Part shown: positions 35,198 through 44,376 of the stretch, piece after piece
Layout of the letters: each line of letters opens with the position of its first letter
How positions within the stretch are numbered: the first letter of the stretch is position 1
From: Bacteroidota bacterium
GTDB taxonomy: Bacteria; Bacteroidota; Ignavibacteria; UBA10030
Direction of reading: 5' to 3'
Length of the DNA stretch: 56,712 nt
Assembly (NCBI GenBank): GCA_021813905.1
Contig: JAKAJH010000014.1
Location: 1 to 56,712 of the forward strand
Position numbers and translations under genes: made by a program
Notes under the pieces: generated by a model
Databases searched by the model: none
What the model was told of the DNA's origin: nothing
Seen by the model: only the letters and a program-made list of their open reading frames with translations

Positions 35198-36403
35198 CTA
35201 TCGCACGATCAGCAGCTTCCGGGTCTCTGAGTAGCGCCCCGGACTTCCCTGCAGGCCGAAGCTGTCCATCCGATAGAAGTACACCCCCGCGGCGACGTCG
35301 GTCCGCCATGAAACCATTCTGTTTCCGGGATCGCAGGAACCGTCAAAGACGACGGCAACGGTGCGGCCGAGGATGTCGTGAACTGTCAGGCGGACGCGCG
35401 ACTTCACCGGCACGCTGAAGCGAAATGTTGTGGAAGGATTGAATGGATTGGGAAAGTTCTGTTGCAGCGCGAATCCGGAAGGAACGTCCGGCGATGGCTC
35501 CGCGCTCGTCGTTGTGAAGAGTTCGCTCATCGGCGTGCCGGTGACATAGGGCGTCGAAAATCCGAGCAAGGTGCCGACCGTTGGCACAATGTCCGGAATA
35601 GTCCGGGGGCCCGGCACGGCGGCGGCCTGGCGGATGCCTGTTCCGACCGCGAGCAAGAGAATGCGACGACATCCCTGGCAGGCGTCACCATGTCCTGCGA
35701 AGCCGTTGGCGATGCCGTCCAGATGCCGGCCGTGATCGTTCGTGACGATCATGGTCGTGCGGTCCTTCAACGCCGCGTCCGATTGCACGAAATCCCACAG
35801 GACGCCCACGAGGCTATCGGCCGTGCTGATCGCACGCACGTAATTGTCCCACACGCCCGAATGGCCTTCATGGTCGACATCCGCCAGATAGACCACGCAC
35901 AGGGCGGGGTGATACGTGCCGATCTTCTGAACCGCATTCGCGCAGACATCGGCGTCGGTCGATCCTTGAAGCATGTACCAGGGCCAGTATGCCGGTCCGT
36001 ACTCCGCATGGTAACTCTGCAGCCACGGTGTGGTGAGGTACTTCATGATGTACATCGCCTGCGTGGTATCGGCGCCTGAATCCTTCCGGTAGTACTCCCA
36101 CACGGATGGCTCGAGCATGTATTGCGTGCTCCCGGATGGCACGGGGACGCTCCAGGATCCCGTCCAGATCGCCGGGACGCCGCGATTGGTGACGGTCACG
36201 CCGTCGTTCAGAAATGTGTCGACGACGGCACCGAGCGCCGAAAGGGCCTTCATGCGCGGGATGTATCGCCCGGTGGAATCGCCGAATGTCTCCGAATACC
36301 GTGCGCCGTCGATGATGACGAGAACGACGTGGTCGGTCCGCTGGGCGGTCAGCGGAGCGAGAGAGAACAGCAGAAAACACAGGATGATGCGGGTACGGTG
36401 CAT
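35198..36403 (-). CDS. Secreted alkaline-phosphatase-superfamily enzyme with T9SS tail
   Basis: A 401-residue exported hydrolase related to NPP/sulfatase-type phosphatases. A signal peptide (MHRTRIILCFLLFSLAPLTA) is followed by VVLVIIDGARYSETF, a metal-binding strand. TNRGVPAIWTGSW is the likely nucleophile region, ADVDHEGHSG and TNDHGRHLDG are metal ligands. The last 90 residues are a type A T9SS sorting domain (LQQNFPNPFNPSTTFRFSV, then VRLTVHDILGRTVAVV, AGVYFYRM). ATG 36403 is chosen because an ATG at 36427 overlaps the predicted -10 box. The true substrate is unknown. Confidence 0.83.
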   Translation of the reverse strand: MHRTRIILCFLLFSLAPLTAQRTDHVVLVIIDGARYSETFGDSTGRYIPRMKALSALGAVVDTFLNDGVTVTNRGVPAIWTGSWSVPVPSGSTQYMLEPSVWEYYRKDSGADTTQAMYIMKYLTTPWLQSYHAEYGPAYWPWYMLQGSTDADVCANAVQKIGTYHPALCVVYLADVDHEGHSGVWDNYVRAISTADSLVGVLWDFVQSDAALKDRTTMIVTNDHGRHLDGIANGFAGHGDACQGCRRILLLAVGTGIRQAAAVPGPRTIPDIVPTVGTLLGFSTPYVTGTPMSELFTTTSAEPSPDVPSGFALQQNFPNPFNPSTTFRFSVPVKSRVRLTVHDILGRTVAVVFDGSCDPGNRMVSWRTDVAAGVYFYRMDSFGLQGSPGRYSETRKLLIVR

Positions 36404-36425
36404 GCTGGTGAGAACGACTCCGTCC

Positions 36426-36454
36426 ATGATACTCAATGTGTGCGGAAAAGACAA
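36426..36454 (-). promoter_or_regulatory. Predicted promoter of the T9SS-tailed phosphatase
   Basis: Minus-strand TTGTCT, 17 bp, TATCAT, ending 22 bp before the ATG at 36403. Because the -10 covers the other in-frame ATG (36427), it decides the start codon. Confidence 0.5.
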
Positions 36455-36468
36455 GCCCTTCGAAGGGC
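36455..36468. promoter_or_regulatory. Perfect 14-bp palindrome, candidate operator
   Basis: GCCCTTCGAAGGGC is a perfect palindrome. It abuts the -35 box of the phosphatase promoter and lies 24 bp upstream of the -35 box of the kinase promoter. Its symmetry fits a dimeric regulator; the regulator itself is not encoded nearby. Confidence 0.45.
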
Positions 36469-36492
36469 GGAGATGAGGCTCCGATCGCTGTT

Positions 36493-36521
36493 TTGACATT
36501 CTGAGGAGCGCCGGGTATATT
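36493..36521 (+). promoter_or_regulatory. Strong promoter of the histidine kinase gene
   Basis: Consensus TTGACA, 17 bp, TATATT, 42 bp before the ATG at 36564. It is the best sigma-70 match in the window. Confidence 0.65.
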
Positions 36522-36563
36522 CGTCTACTGCAAATCTGGCGGTGCATCCGTGTCGGGGATCCG

Positions 36564-38339
36564 ATGTTGACAATCGCGTTGTCGGTGCTGTTCGTCGTGG
36601 CGGCGCTCATGAATGGTTTCCTGGCGTACCATGCGTGGGTGCATCGCACAGTCGCGGCGCGGTGGTTTGCGGCGCTGATGGGGGCAGTGGCATTCTGGTC
36701 GCTCGCGGCTGCGCCGGAAGCCGTAGCAACGACAGAAAGCAGCAAGATCTTCTGGTCGCAGGTCAGCTACGTCGGCGTTTCGTCCGTTCCATTCTTCTGG
36801 TTCTGCTTTGCTGCCGCATATACGCAGCGCTTCTGGTGGTTGCGGCAGACGCGGATCATTCTCTTTGCAATCCCTCCGGTCGTATTGCTTCTGCTTGTCC
36901 TGACCAACGGATGGCACGGCCTCGTCTGGCCATCAGTGACCCTGATGCATATGCCGGAAGGTGTGTTCGCCCACTACGATCACGGCCCGGCGGTCTGGTT
37001 CCACGTCTTCTACGCATATCTGATGCTGGCAGCCGGATCCCTCATGCTGCTCCAGTTGCTGCCCCGCTCACTCCGGCTCTACTCGACGCAAACGCTTCTG
37101 CTGCTGGTGGCGGTCGTGGTCCCGTGGATCGCGAATTTCGCGTACATGGCCAGGATCGGCATGCTGGGGCTGATTGATCTCACCCCGTTGGGATTCACGG
37201 TCAGCGGCGCGGCGATTGCCTGGACCATGCTGCGGCATCAGTTCCTCGACATTGCGCCGGTGGCCTATCAGACACTGTTCGCGCGGCTTTCCGACGGGGT
37301 CATCGTGTTGGACGGATCGCGGCGGATCGTTCTGGCGAATCCGGCGGCCCTCCGGATGCTTGGACTCACTTCCAACATGGTGGGGCGGCCGGCGACCGAC
37401 GTGCTGCCGCCGGTGCTGCGCACCATCACCGGATCACAGAAGCCGGAAGGTATCGTTCACGAAGTCACGCTCGGCGATCGGACGATCGAGGTCACGATCG
37501 TTCCCCTTACGGCCGCGTGGGAAGTGAACGCGGCGGCGATGCTGCTTCTGGGGGATGTCACGGATCGCACGCGCCGTGCGGAGGATCTTCTGCGCTCCGG
37601 AAAGGCGGAAAGCCTGGCGCTGATGTCCGGCGGCATCGCACACACGTACAACAATCTGCTCCAGATCCTCCTGCTGAACACAAGTGCCGCCAGGGCGCAG
37701 CTCGACGCGCAGCATCCGCTGCATCGTCAGCTGGAATCCATCGAGCATACCGTGGAGCGGGCCGCGTCACTCACGCAACAGCTGCTGATGTACACGGGGG
37801 GATTGTTTACGACCCGACGGATCGTATCCCTTACCGCGGTCCTGCGTGAACACGAGCCGAAGCTCCGATCGTTCCTCCCGCAGGACGTACCGTTCACCCT
37901 TCAACTTTCCAGGACTTCTCTTCCGGTCGAGGTCGATTCCCGGCTCCTGATCGATGCGATCCGGAACGTCCTTATCAACGCCGGCGAATCCATTGAGGGC
38001 TCGATGGGAGCGGTGACGCTGTCTGTGCAGGACTACACGCTGACGGCGGACACGATCGCTTCGTGGGGACGGTACGGCTCGCAGGTGTCCCCGGGGCTCT
38101 ACGCGATGATCGAAGTGAGAGACACGGGATCGGGCATTCCGCCGGAGCACATGGATCGACTGTTCGATCCGTTCTTCTCCACCAAGTTCCTCGGCCGGGG
38201 CATGGGTCTGCCGGCCACGCTGGGCATCATCCGGCTCCATGGCGGTGCCGTGCAGGTGGTCAGCGAGCGGGGGAAGGGAACGACGGTGTCGATGCTGATC
38301 CCCCTTTCGACGGACGAGTTCGCGTCGTCCCGCCGATGA
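36564..38339 (+). CDS. 7TM sensor histidine kinase with PAS domain
   Basis: A 591-residue membrane histidine kinase. The order is a seven-helix N-terminal sensor (about 1-220, 7TM histidine-kinase N-terminal type), a PAS domain (about 230-330, YQTLFARLSDGVIVLDGSRR), a dimerisation/phosphoacceptor helix with His360 in MSGGIAHTYNNLLQ, then the ATPase domain: N box IRNVLINAGESI, G1 DTGSGIPPEHMDRLFDPFFS and G2 GRGMGLPATLGIIRLHGG. The H-box has Thr where most relatives have Asp (HDFNN). No response regulator is adjacent, so it is an orphan kinase. Confidence 0.9.
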   Translation: MLTIALSVLFVVAALMNGFLAYHAWVHRTVAARWFAALMGAVAFWSLAAAPEAVATTESSKIFWSQVSYVGVSSVPFFWFCFAAAYTQRFWWLRQTRIILFAIPPVVLLLLVLTNGWHGLVWPSVTLMHMPEGVFAHYDHGPAVWFHVFYAYLMLAAGSLMLLQLLPRSLRLYSTQTLLLLVAVVVPWIANFAYMARIGMLGLIDLTPLGFTVSGAAIAWTMLRHQFLDIAPVAYQTLFARLSDGVIVLDGSRRIVLANPAALRMLGLTSNMVGRPATDVLPPVLRTITGSQKPEGIVHEVTLGDRTIEVTIVPLTAAWEVNAAAMLLLGDVTDRTRRAEDLLRSGKAESLALMSGGIAHTYNNLLQILLLNTSAARAQLDAQHPLHRQLESIEHTVERAASLTQQLLMYTGGLFTTRRIVSLTAVLREHEPKLRSFLPQDVPFTLQLSRTSLPVEVDSRLLIDAIRNVLINAGESIEGSMGAVTLSVQDYTLTADTIASWGRYGSQVSPGLYAMIEVRDTGSGIPPEHMDRLFDPFFSTKFLGRGMGLPATLGIIRLHGGAVQVVSERGKGTTVSMLIPLSTDEFASSRR

Positions 38340-38357
38340 AGCGTTTGCCGCGCGCCG

Positions 38358-39236
38358 TCAGATGACGCCGAGCCACCGCGCGCCGACGGCCGAGAACGCG
38401 GCGTGGACCTTCGCCCGGAGTTCTTCCGGCAATGCTCCCCGCTCCACGATCGCGCAATTCCGGCGCAGGTGCGCTTCCCGCGCCGTTCCCGTGATGCACG
38501 ATGCCGCGCCGGGGACAAAGGCGCTGAAGCGAAGCGCCAGTTCCTGCGGATCCATTTCCTCCCGCAATCCCAGCGCCTGCCAGCGTTCCCAATAGATCGC
38601 CTCATCCTCACGTTCCGGCCGCGCGCGGAATCGCCATGGTGCATTTGCAGTCGGCCGCTTGCCGATGACGCCGATCCCCGCCGCGGCGGCTGCCGGGACC
38701 ATGAACCGTGCTCCGCGCTGATCACAGAGGTTGACCGAGAGCTGAATCACCTCCACGCGTCCGCTGAGGATCGAAGCGACGAGATCGTCGTTCTCTCCGG
38801 AGTACGCCACGGCACGCACCTTTCCCGCGCTCTTTGCTTCTTCCAGCGCATCCAGAACACCGCTCTGCAGGAGTACGTCGGCCGGGCACGAGTGGAGATG
38901 GGCCACATCGATGACATCGGTCTGGAGCCGCCGGAGCGCGTCGTCGATCCCGCGCCGTACGCACTCGGAGGTCCAGTCCGGCACACCGGGGACGCCGTAT
39001 CCGACTTTGGTGGAAAGGACGAACTCACCCCGCCGGTGACGGAGCGCGGCGCCGATCCGTTCTTCCGACCGTCCGTACGACCGTGCAGTATCGATAAGGG
39101 TGATGCCGAGATCGAGCGCGGTGTTGAGCAGTCGGCCGGCGTCCGCGTCCGACAGCTGGTCGTCGCCGATCTGTCCGGCACCCAGGCCGAGAATGGAAAC
39201 GCGCAGGCCGGTCTGTCCCAGGAGTCGAGTATTCAT
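38358..39236 (-). CDS. Aldo/keto reductase
   Basis: A 292-residue NAD(P)H-dependent aldo/keto reductase, distinct from the one at the left end. The tetrad is Asp49 and Tyr54 (LIDTARSYGRSE), Lys77 (LSTKVGYG) and His115 (VAHLHSC). The C-terminal part (GKRPTANAPWRF, SCITGTAR) fits the group annotated as galactose dehydrogenase or oxidoreductase-like AKRs, but the substrate is not readable. It ends 18 bp from the convergent kinase gene and has its own promoter at 39281-39309. Confidence 0.9.
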   Translation of the reverse strand: MNTRLLGQTGLRVSILGLGAGQIGDDQLSDADAGRLLNTALDLGITLIDTARSYGRSEERIGAALRHRRGEFVLSTKVGYGVPGVPDWTSECVRRGIDDALRRLQTDVIDVAHLHSCPADVLLQSGVLDALEEAKSAGKVRAVAYSGENDDLVASILSGRVEVIQLSVNLCDQRGARFMVPAAAAAGIGVIGKRPTANAPWRFRARPEREDEAIYWERWQALGLREEMDPQELALRFSAFVPGAASCITGTAREAHLRRNCAIVERGALPEELRAKVHAAFSAVGARWLGVI

Positions 39237-39280
39237 CGTGGCTCATCCGTCGTGGTTCGTGCGGGCAATCATCGGTGTTC

Positions 39281-39309
39281 AGAATACGCAGGGCGGAGCA
39301 TAGAATCAA
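39281..39309 (-). promoter_or_regulatory. Predicted promoter of the second aldo/keto reductase
   Basis: Minus-strand TTGATT, 17 bp, TATTCT, about 44 bp before the ATG at 39236. Confidence 0.45.
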
Positions 39310-39333
39310 TACGCCCGATCCGCGCGCGAGTCC

Positions 39334-39362
39334 TTGCTTCTCAAGCTCTCTTCTGCAACATT
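39334..39362 (+). promoter_or_regulatory. Possible cydAB promoter
   Basis: TTGCTT, 17 bp, AACATT. The -10 box is poor, so this promoter may need an activator. No FNR-type or Rex-type palindrome is evident around it. Confidence 0.25.
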
Positions 39363-39395
39363 GGACAGGAAACGTACCCAAAGGAGGGCTGACCT

Positions 39396-40730
39396 ATGGA
39401 TACTGTGTTGCTGGCGCGCATTCAGTTTGCGCTCACCATCGGATTCCACTTTCTTTTCCCGCCCATCACGATCGGGCTGGGGTGGCTCCTGGTGATCATG
39501 GAGACGCTCGGCTGGAAACGGGGCGACGAAGTGTATGTGCGCATGGCGAAGTTCTTTGCCAAGCTTTTCGCGCTCACATTCGCCGTCGGCGTGGCGACGG
39601 GCATCGTGATGGAATTCCAGTTCGGCACGAACTGGTCCACCTATTCCAAGTTCGTCGGCGATATCTTCGGCGCGCCTCTCGCGGCGGAAGGGGTGTTCGC
39701 GTTCTTTCTGGAATCGGGATTCCTCGGCCTGTATCTGTTCGGACGGAATCGCGTCTCCAAAGGAGTGCACTGGTTCTCCAGTCTCATGGTCGCCGTCGGC
39801 GCCACCATCTCCGCGTTCTGGATCATCGTGGCCAACTCGTGGCAGCAAACGCCGAGCGGTTATGTTCTTCGGAATGGCCGCGCTGAGTTGACGAGCTTTT
39901 CTGACGCCGTCTTCAATCCTTCCACCGTCATCCGCTATCTGCACACCGTCGATGCGGCCCTGATCAGCGGCGCATTCTTCGTGGCGGGGATTGCGGCGTA
40001 CCTGTACCTCAAGAACAAGGAGACCGAGCTCGCCCGGAGGGCAATCGTTCTCGCCGTGATCTTCGGTTTTGTGACGTCGGTGCTCGAGCTGATGCCGCTT
40101 GGTCACGAGCATGCGCGGCAGGTGGCCCGGACGCAGCCGGAAAAGTTTGCGGCGATGGAAGGACTCTACACGACGCAGACGGGCGCCCCGCTCGTGATGT
40201 TCGGGATCGTACACGTCAAGCCGCCGGAGCTGCGCGCGAAGGTGGAAATTCCCGGCCTGCTCAGCTGGATGGCATTCGGCGATTTCGACGCGCAGGTCAA
40301 GGGCATCAATGAATTTCCGGAAGAAGATGTTCCGCCCCTGTGGCTGACCTTCGTTTCCTTCCACAATATGGTCGTCCTCGGACTTTTCTTCATCGGGTTG
40401 ACCGGTCTGGCCGTGTATCTGCTCTACCGGAAACAGCTGTTCAAATACCCGATCGTACTCAAAGCCTTCCTCTGGTCCACACCACTGCCGCTCATTGCGT
40501 GCCAGCTGGGCTGGATTACCACCGAAGTCGGCCGGCAGCCGTGGATCGTCTACCGCCTGCTGCGCACGTCCGACGCGTACTCGCCAACCGTCACGAGCGG
40601 CGAGATCCTCTTCTCGATCATTCTCTTCGGACTCGTGTATCTGCTGCTCTTCGTGCTCTATCTGTATCTGCTGGTGCGCGAGGTGAAGCACGGACCCGAG
40701 CCCGCGGCCGGAAAGGAGGTGCATGCGTAA
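39396..40730 (+). CDS. cydA: Cytochrome bd ubiquinol oxidase subunit I
   Basis: Membrane subunit that carries hemes b558, b595 and d and oxidises quinol, reducing O2 to water with high oxygen affinity. At 444 residues it is the short-Q-loop type. The N-terminal heme ligand region is RIQFALTIGFHFLFPPITIG. The conserved GWITTEVGRQPWIVYRLLRT lies at about 369-388 and the Q loop near 230-300. A strong AAAGGAGGG ribosome site precedes the ATG. The stop codon overlaps the cydB start by one base. Confidence 0.95.
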   Translation: MDTVLLARIQFALTIGFHFLFPPITIGLGWLLVIMETLGWKRGDEVYVRMAKFFAKLFALTFAVGVATGIVMEFQFGTNWSTYSKFVGDIFGAPLAAEGVFAFFLESGFLGLYLFGRNRVSKGVHWFSSLMVAVGATISAFWIIVANSWQQTPSGYVLRNGRAELTSFSDAVFNPSTVIRYLHTVDAALISGAFFVAGIAAYLYLKNKETELARRAIVLAVIFGFVTSVLELMPLGHEHARQVARTQPEKFAAMEGLYTTQTGAPLVMFGIVHVKPPELRAKVEIPGLLSWMAFGDFDAQVKGINEFPEEDVPPLWLTFVSFHNMVVLGLFFIGLTGLAVYLLYRKQLFKYPIVLKAFLWSTPLPLIACQLGWITTEVGRQPWIVYRLLRTSDAYSPTVTSGEILFSIILFGLVYLLLFVLYLYLLVREVKHGPEPAAGKEVHA

Positions 40731-41746
40731 TGGACCTCAACCTGATCTGGTTTGGCCTGATCGCAGTCCTGTTGACGGGCTATGCGATTCTCGACGGCTT
40801 CGATTTCGGTGTCGGCATTCTGCATCTGTTCGCCAGAACGGATGAGGAGCGGCGCGTGCACATGAATGCCATCGGTCCCGTGTGGGACGGCAATGAGGTG
40901 TGGCTGCTCACGGGCGGCGGTGCGCTGTTCGCGGCTTTTCCGGCGGTCTATGCGACGGTGTTCAGCGGCTTCTACATCGCTCTGATGCTCCTGCTGGTGG
41001 CGCTGATCTTCCGGGCGGTGTCGTTCGAATTCCGCGGTAAGGTCGAGTCGGCTTCGTGGCGCCGGGCGTGGGACTGGGCCTTCGGCCTGGGCAGCCTGCT
41101 GCCGGCGCTTCTGTTCGGCGTCGCGCTGGGAAATATCCTGCGCGGCATTCCGATCGATGCGAACGGCAATTTCACCGGCACGTTCCTCGGCCTGCTGAAT
41201 CCCTACGCGCTGCTCATCGGCATTCTCAGCCTGACCCTGTTTACGATGCACGGGGCGATCTACCTGATGATGAAGACCGACGGCGGGCTGCGCGAGCGGG
41301 CGCACAAATGGGCCACGGGCGCCTGGATGGCGTTCGTGCTGCTCTACATCGCCGCCACGCTCTCCTCCATGATCGTATCTCCGTTCCTCTTCGGCGGGAT
41401 GATGGCGCATCCGCTCTTTTATGTCTTCTTCCTGATTCTCCTGGCGGCGGTCATCCTGATCCCGGTCTTCATCGCGGCGGGCAAGTACTTCCGGGCTTTC
41501 CTGGCGTCATCCACGATGATCGCGGCGATGATGGGATTGATGGCGGTCAGCCTCTTCCCGCGGATGGTGCCGTCGTCGATCAATCTGGAGTACAGTCTCA
41601 CCGCATACAACGCGTCGTCGAGCGAGATCACACTGCAAACCATGCTGGTCATTGCCCTCATCGGCATGCCGCTGGTGATCGCGTACTCGATCTTCATCCA
41701 CCGCGTATTCCGCGGAAAAGTGGAAATCACGAAGGAAAGCTACTGA
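40730..41746 (+). CDS. cydB: Cytochrome bd ubiquinol oxidase subunit II
   Basis: A 338-residue polytopic partner of CydA. LIAVLLTGYAILDGFDFGVG (about 10-29) and NAIGPVWDGNEVWLLTGGGA (about 46-65) are the family signatures. About eight membrane helices follow. AAAGGAGGT lies upstream, inside the end of cydA. The ABC exporter genes cydCD, needed for assembly in many bacteria, are not in the window, nor is an obvious small CydX-type gene in the short gap after cydB. Confidence 0.95.
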   Translation: MDLNLIWFGLIAVLLTGYAILDGFDFGVGILHLFARTDEERRVHMNAIGPVWDGNEVWLLTGGGALFAAFPAVYATVFSGFYIALMLLLVALIFRAVSFEFRGKVESASWRRAWDWAFGLGSLLPALLFGVALGNILRGIPIDANGNFTGTFLGLLNPYALLIGILSLTLFTMHGAIYLMMKTDGGLRERAHKWATGAWMAFVLLYIAATLSSMIVSPFLFGGMMAHPLFYVFFLILLAAVILIPVFIAAGKYFRAFLASSTMIAAMMGLMAVSLFPRMVPSSINLEYSLTAYNASSSEITLQTMLVIALIGMPLVIAYSIFIHRVFRGKVEITKESY

Positions 41747-41767
41747 GCGATCCGGTGTCGCATCCGG

Positions 41768-41796
41768 ACAGGCAGGGAGGATGACTCTCTGCCTGT
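41768..41796. terminator. Bidirectional terminator between cydB and hrpB
   Basis: ACAGGCAGGGA and TCTCTGCCTGT form an 11-base stem with one G-T pair and a 7-base loop; TCGCGTTTT follows on the plus strand. It lies between two convergent genes. Confidence 0.5.
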
Positions 41797-41811
41797 TCGC
41801 GTTTTCGGGGG

Positions 41812-44304
41812 TCAGCGCCGCTTTCGGGGGAGAGCGCGCCCGGTGGGCTTTGCGTTGAGCGGATCTTCCGGCCACGGGTGCCGGGGATAGCGGGCACGCA
41901 TCTGGGTGCGGATCTCCGGATAGACGGTCATCCAGAAGCTGCGGAGATCCTGCGTGACCGCCAGCGGGCGCCCGGCCGGTGACAGAAGATGGATGCGTAC
42001 CGGCACGCGTCCATTGCCGATGCGCGGGGTCTCGGTCTGGCCGAACAGTTCCTGCAGCTTCACCCCGAGGTCAGGATGTTCGCCGGTTGAATAGTCAAGC
42101 GGTGCGCGGGTCCCGCTGGGGAGCTGAATATGCGTCGGCGCAAGCCGGTCGAGCAGGTGAAGCTGAGCCGGATCGAACATTGCCCGGAGGATCGCCGGCA
42201 GCGGAAGTGACCGAAGATGATCGGCGGTGCGGATCTCTCCGAGGAACGGCTGGAGCCACACCACGAGCGTGCGCATCAGCTGGTCCGTGCTCAGGTCCGG
42301 CCAGCCGTCGGGGGGAGCGGCGAAGCGGCGGATCCATTCGCTTCGTTCCCGGAACGAGCCGGATTCCTTCTCCCACGGTAACGCGTCGATGCCGAGACGG
42401 CGAACGCCTTCGGTCATGGCTTCAGCGATTTGCGCGGGCTCGGGACGTGCCGGGACTTCCTTCAGCACCAGTGCCCCCAGCCGCGAGAGGCGCCGTGCGA
42501 CGACACACCGTCCGGCATCATCCCATCCCACCTCGTCCGCATCGATCATCGCGCTTTGGAACGCATCGAACAGATCCTGCTCCCGGAGCGGTGCCGCGAG
42601 AAAGATGCGCACGTCCCCGGTACCGTCCACGTCGCCGACGGCAAGATACTCTTCGCGGCCCAGGAGAGAACCTGCCGGAAGTGTGGCCGTCATCCCGTTG
42701 GAAAGCTGATACTTCCCTGATCCCCGTTCCCGTCGTCGGCCGATCCGATCCGGATAGGCGAATGCCAGGGCCAGTCCCGCCCGCTCGTCGTCGCCGTCGT
42801 CCGGTGAATCAACACCGGCCCATCGGGCGATGCGCTCCGCTTGCGACCGGATCCGTTCTTCCGATCCGCGGCCGGAGCTCCGCACGGTTCCAAGCGCATG
42901 AAGACGCGATCGCACGTCGATGTCCGTATCCTTCCCGCCAAGAACGTCACGCTCCTCTAAAAGTGCGGCGAGCCGGCAGGCGGTTCCCCCGAGGCCAAGC
43001 TCTTTGGCGCGACGAACCATGTGGGCAAGGCGGGGATGCAACGGCGCATCGGCCACCGAACGCCCGTGCGCGGTCAGCCGGCGGGATGCGTCGAGGATCT
43101 CGAGCGAGGTGAGAAGTTCGTACGCCTGCGCCAGATGCGCTGAAGGCGGGGGATCGATGAAGCGGAGCGACTGTGCATCGGGATCGCCCCATCGGGCGAG
43201 TTCGAGCGCAAGGGGCGCCAGATCAGCCGAGCGGATCTCCGGCACAGGCTGATCGGGAAGCTGCGCATGTTCCTGCTCCGTCCACAGTCGGTAGCATCGG
43301 CCCGGGGCCTGCCGCCCCGCACGACCGCGACGCTGCTCCGCTGTCGCTTTGGAGACCGGAACGGTGACCAGTCCCGTCATTCCCCGCCGCGGATCGAACC
43401 GTGCAACGCGCGCGACTCCGCTGTCCACGACGGTCCGCACGCCGTCAATGGTCAGACTCGTTTCGGCCACCGCGGTGGAGAGAATGACTTTCCGGATTCC
43501 CGCAGGTGCCGGAGCAAGGGCCGCCGACTGCTCACGATACGGCGCATCGCCGTGCAGAACGTGCACACGGATGTCTTCGGGCAGTTGCCGGGCGGCAAGC
43601 TGGTCCGCCGTGCGCATGATCTCGCGGCGGCCCGGCAGAAAGGTAAGGATATCTCCTTCCGTCTGCCCGATCGCCCGAAGGATCGTGTCCGCCACCCGAT
43701 GTTCGAGCGGCTTTTCACCGGGGAATCGCGCATGCACCGTTTCGACCGGATAGCTTCGTCCCCCGGCGGTGAGGATCGCACACGGCTCGAGAATCCGTCG
43801 GACGCTTTCCAGGTCGAGTGTGGCGGACATGACGAGAACGCGCAGGTCCGGCCGCAACTGCTGACGCGCGTCGAGCGCCAGGGCAAGTGCCAGATCGGCA
43901 TGAATGCTGCGCTCGTGAAATTCGTCGAAGATGATCAGTGCCACGCCCGGAAGCTCGGGTTCGTTCTGGATCATGCGCGTAAGGATGCCTTCGGTAAGCA
44001 CCTCGATGCGCGTGGCGGTCGAGACGGCATTCTCCCCCCGAATGCGATAGCCGATGGTCCGGCCGACGGTCTCTCCGCGCTCTCCCGCCATGTACTCGGC
44101 GGCCCGTCGTGCCGCGAGACGTCGCGGTTCGAGCATCACGATCTTCCGATTACCGAGCCACGGCTCGTCGAGCAATGCCGTCGGGACGCGCGTGGTCTTC
44201 CCGGCTCCGGGCGGAGCGGCCAGGACCATCGCGGACTGCTCGCGGAGCGCTGCGCGGATCGCCGGAAGCGAATCGTCGATCGGGAGGGACAAACGGGAAC
44301 TCAT
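41812..44304 (-). CDS. hrpB: ATP-dependent helicase HrpB
   Basis: An 830-residue DExH-box RNA-helicase-like protein (SF2, DEAH/RHA group). Walker A is APPGAGKTT (about 30-38) and motif II is DEFHER in the usual place. STAVAETSLTIDGVRTVVDS (motif V region) and RRGRAGRQAPGRCYRLW (motif VI) follow, then the HA2 region and the HrpB-specific C-terminal domain (HIQLPSGTRAPLDYSTGEHP). HrpB homologues are widespread; the E. coli protein has no settled essential function. It follows ldh on the same strand after 72 bp. Confidence 0.93.
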   Translation of the reverse strand: MSSRLSLPIDDSLPAIRAALREQSAMVLAAPPGAGKTTRVPTALLDEPWLGNRKIVMLEPRRLAARRAAEYMAGERGETVGRTIGYRIRGENAVSTATRIEVLTEGILTRMIQNEPELPGVALIIFDEFHERSIHADLALALALDARQQLRPDLRVLVMSATLDLESVRRILEPCAILTAGGRSYPVETVHARFPGEKPLEHRVADTILRAIGQTEGDILTFLPGRREIMRTADQLAARQLPEDIRVHVLHGDAPYREQSAALAPAPAGIRKVILSTAVAETSLTIDGVRTVVDSGVARVARFDPRRGMTGLVTVPVSKATAEQRRGRAGRQAPGRCYRLWTEQEHAQLPDQPVPEIRSADLAPLALELARWGDPDAQSLRFIDPPPSAHLAQAYELLTSLEILDASRRLTAHGRSVADAPLHPRLAHMVRRAKELGLGGTACRLAALLEERDVLGGKDTDIDVRSRLHALGTVRSSGRGSEERIRSQAERIARWAGVDSPDDGDDERAGLALAFAYPDRIGRRRERGSGKYQLSNGMTATLPAGSLLGREEYLAVGDVDGTGDVRIFLAAPLREQDLFDAFQSAMIDADEVGWDDAGRCVVARRLSRLGALVLKEVPARPEPAQIAEAMTEGVRRLGIDALPWEKESGSFRERSEWIRRFAAPPDGWPDLSTDQLMRTLVVWLQPFLGEIRTADHLRSLPLPAILRAMFDPAQLHLLDRLAPTHIQLPSGTRAPLDYSTGEHPDLGVKLQELFGQTETPRIGNGRVPVRIHLLSPAGRPLAVTQDLRSFWMTVYPEIRTQMRARYPRHPWPEDPLNAKPTGRALPRKRR

Positions 44305-44376
44305 GGCGCCGTCAATATGCGAGAAAATGGGGCGACTTTCACGTCCCGGGAGAGAACGGCGGAATGTCCACGGCCA

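Noticed and set aside
39306-40724. Long antisense open frame over cydA
   Set aside because: It mirrors the codon pattern of cydA and is rich in His, Arg and Glu with no recognisable domain. CydA itself is unambiguous.
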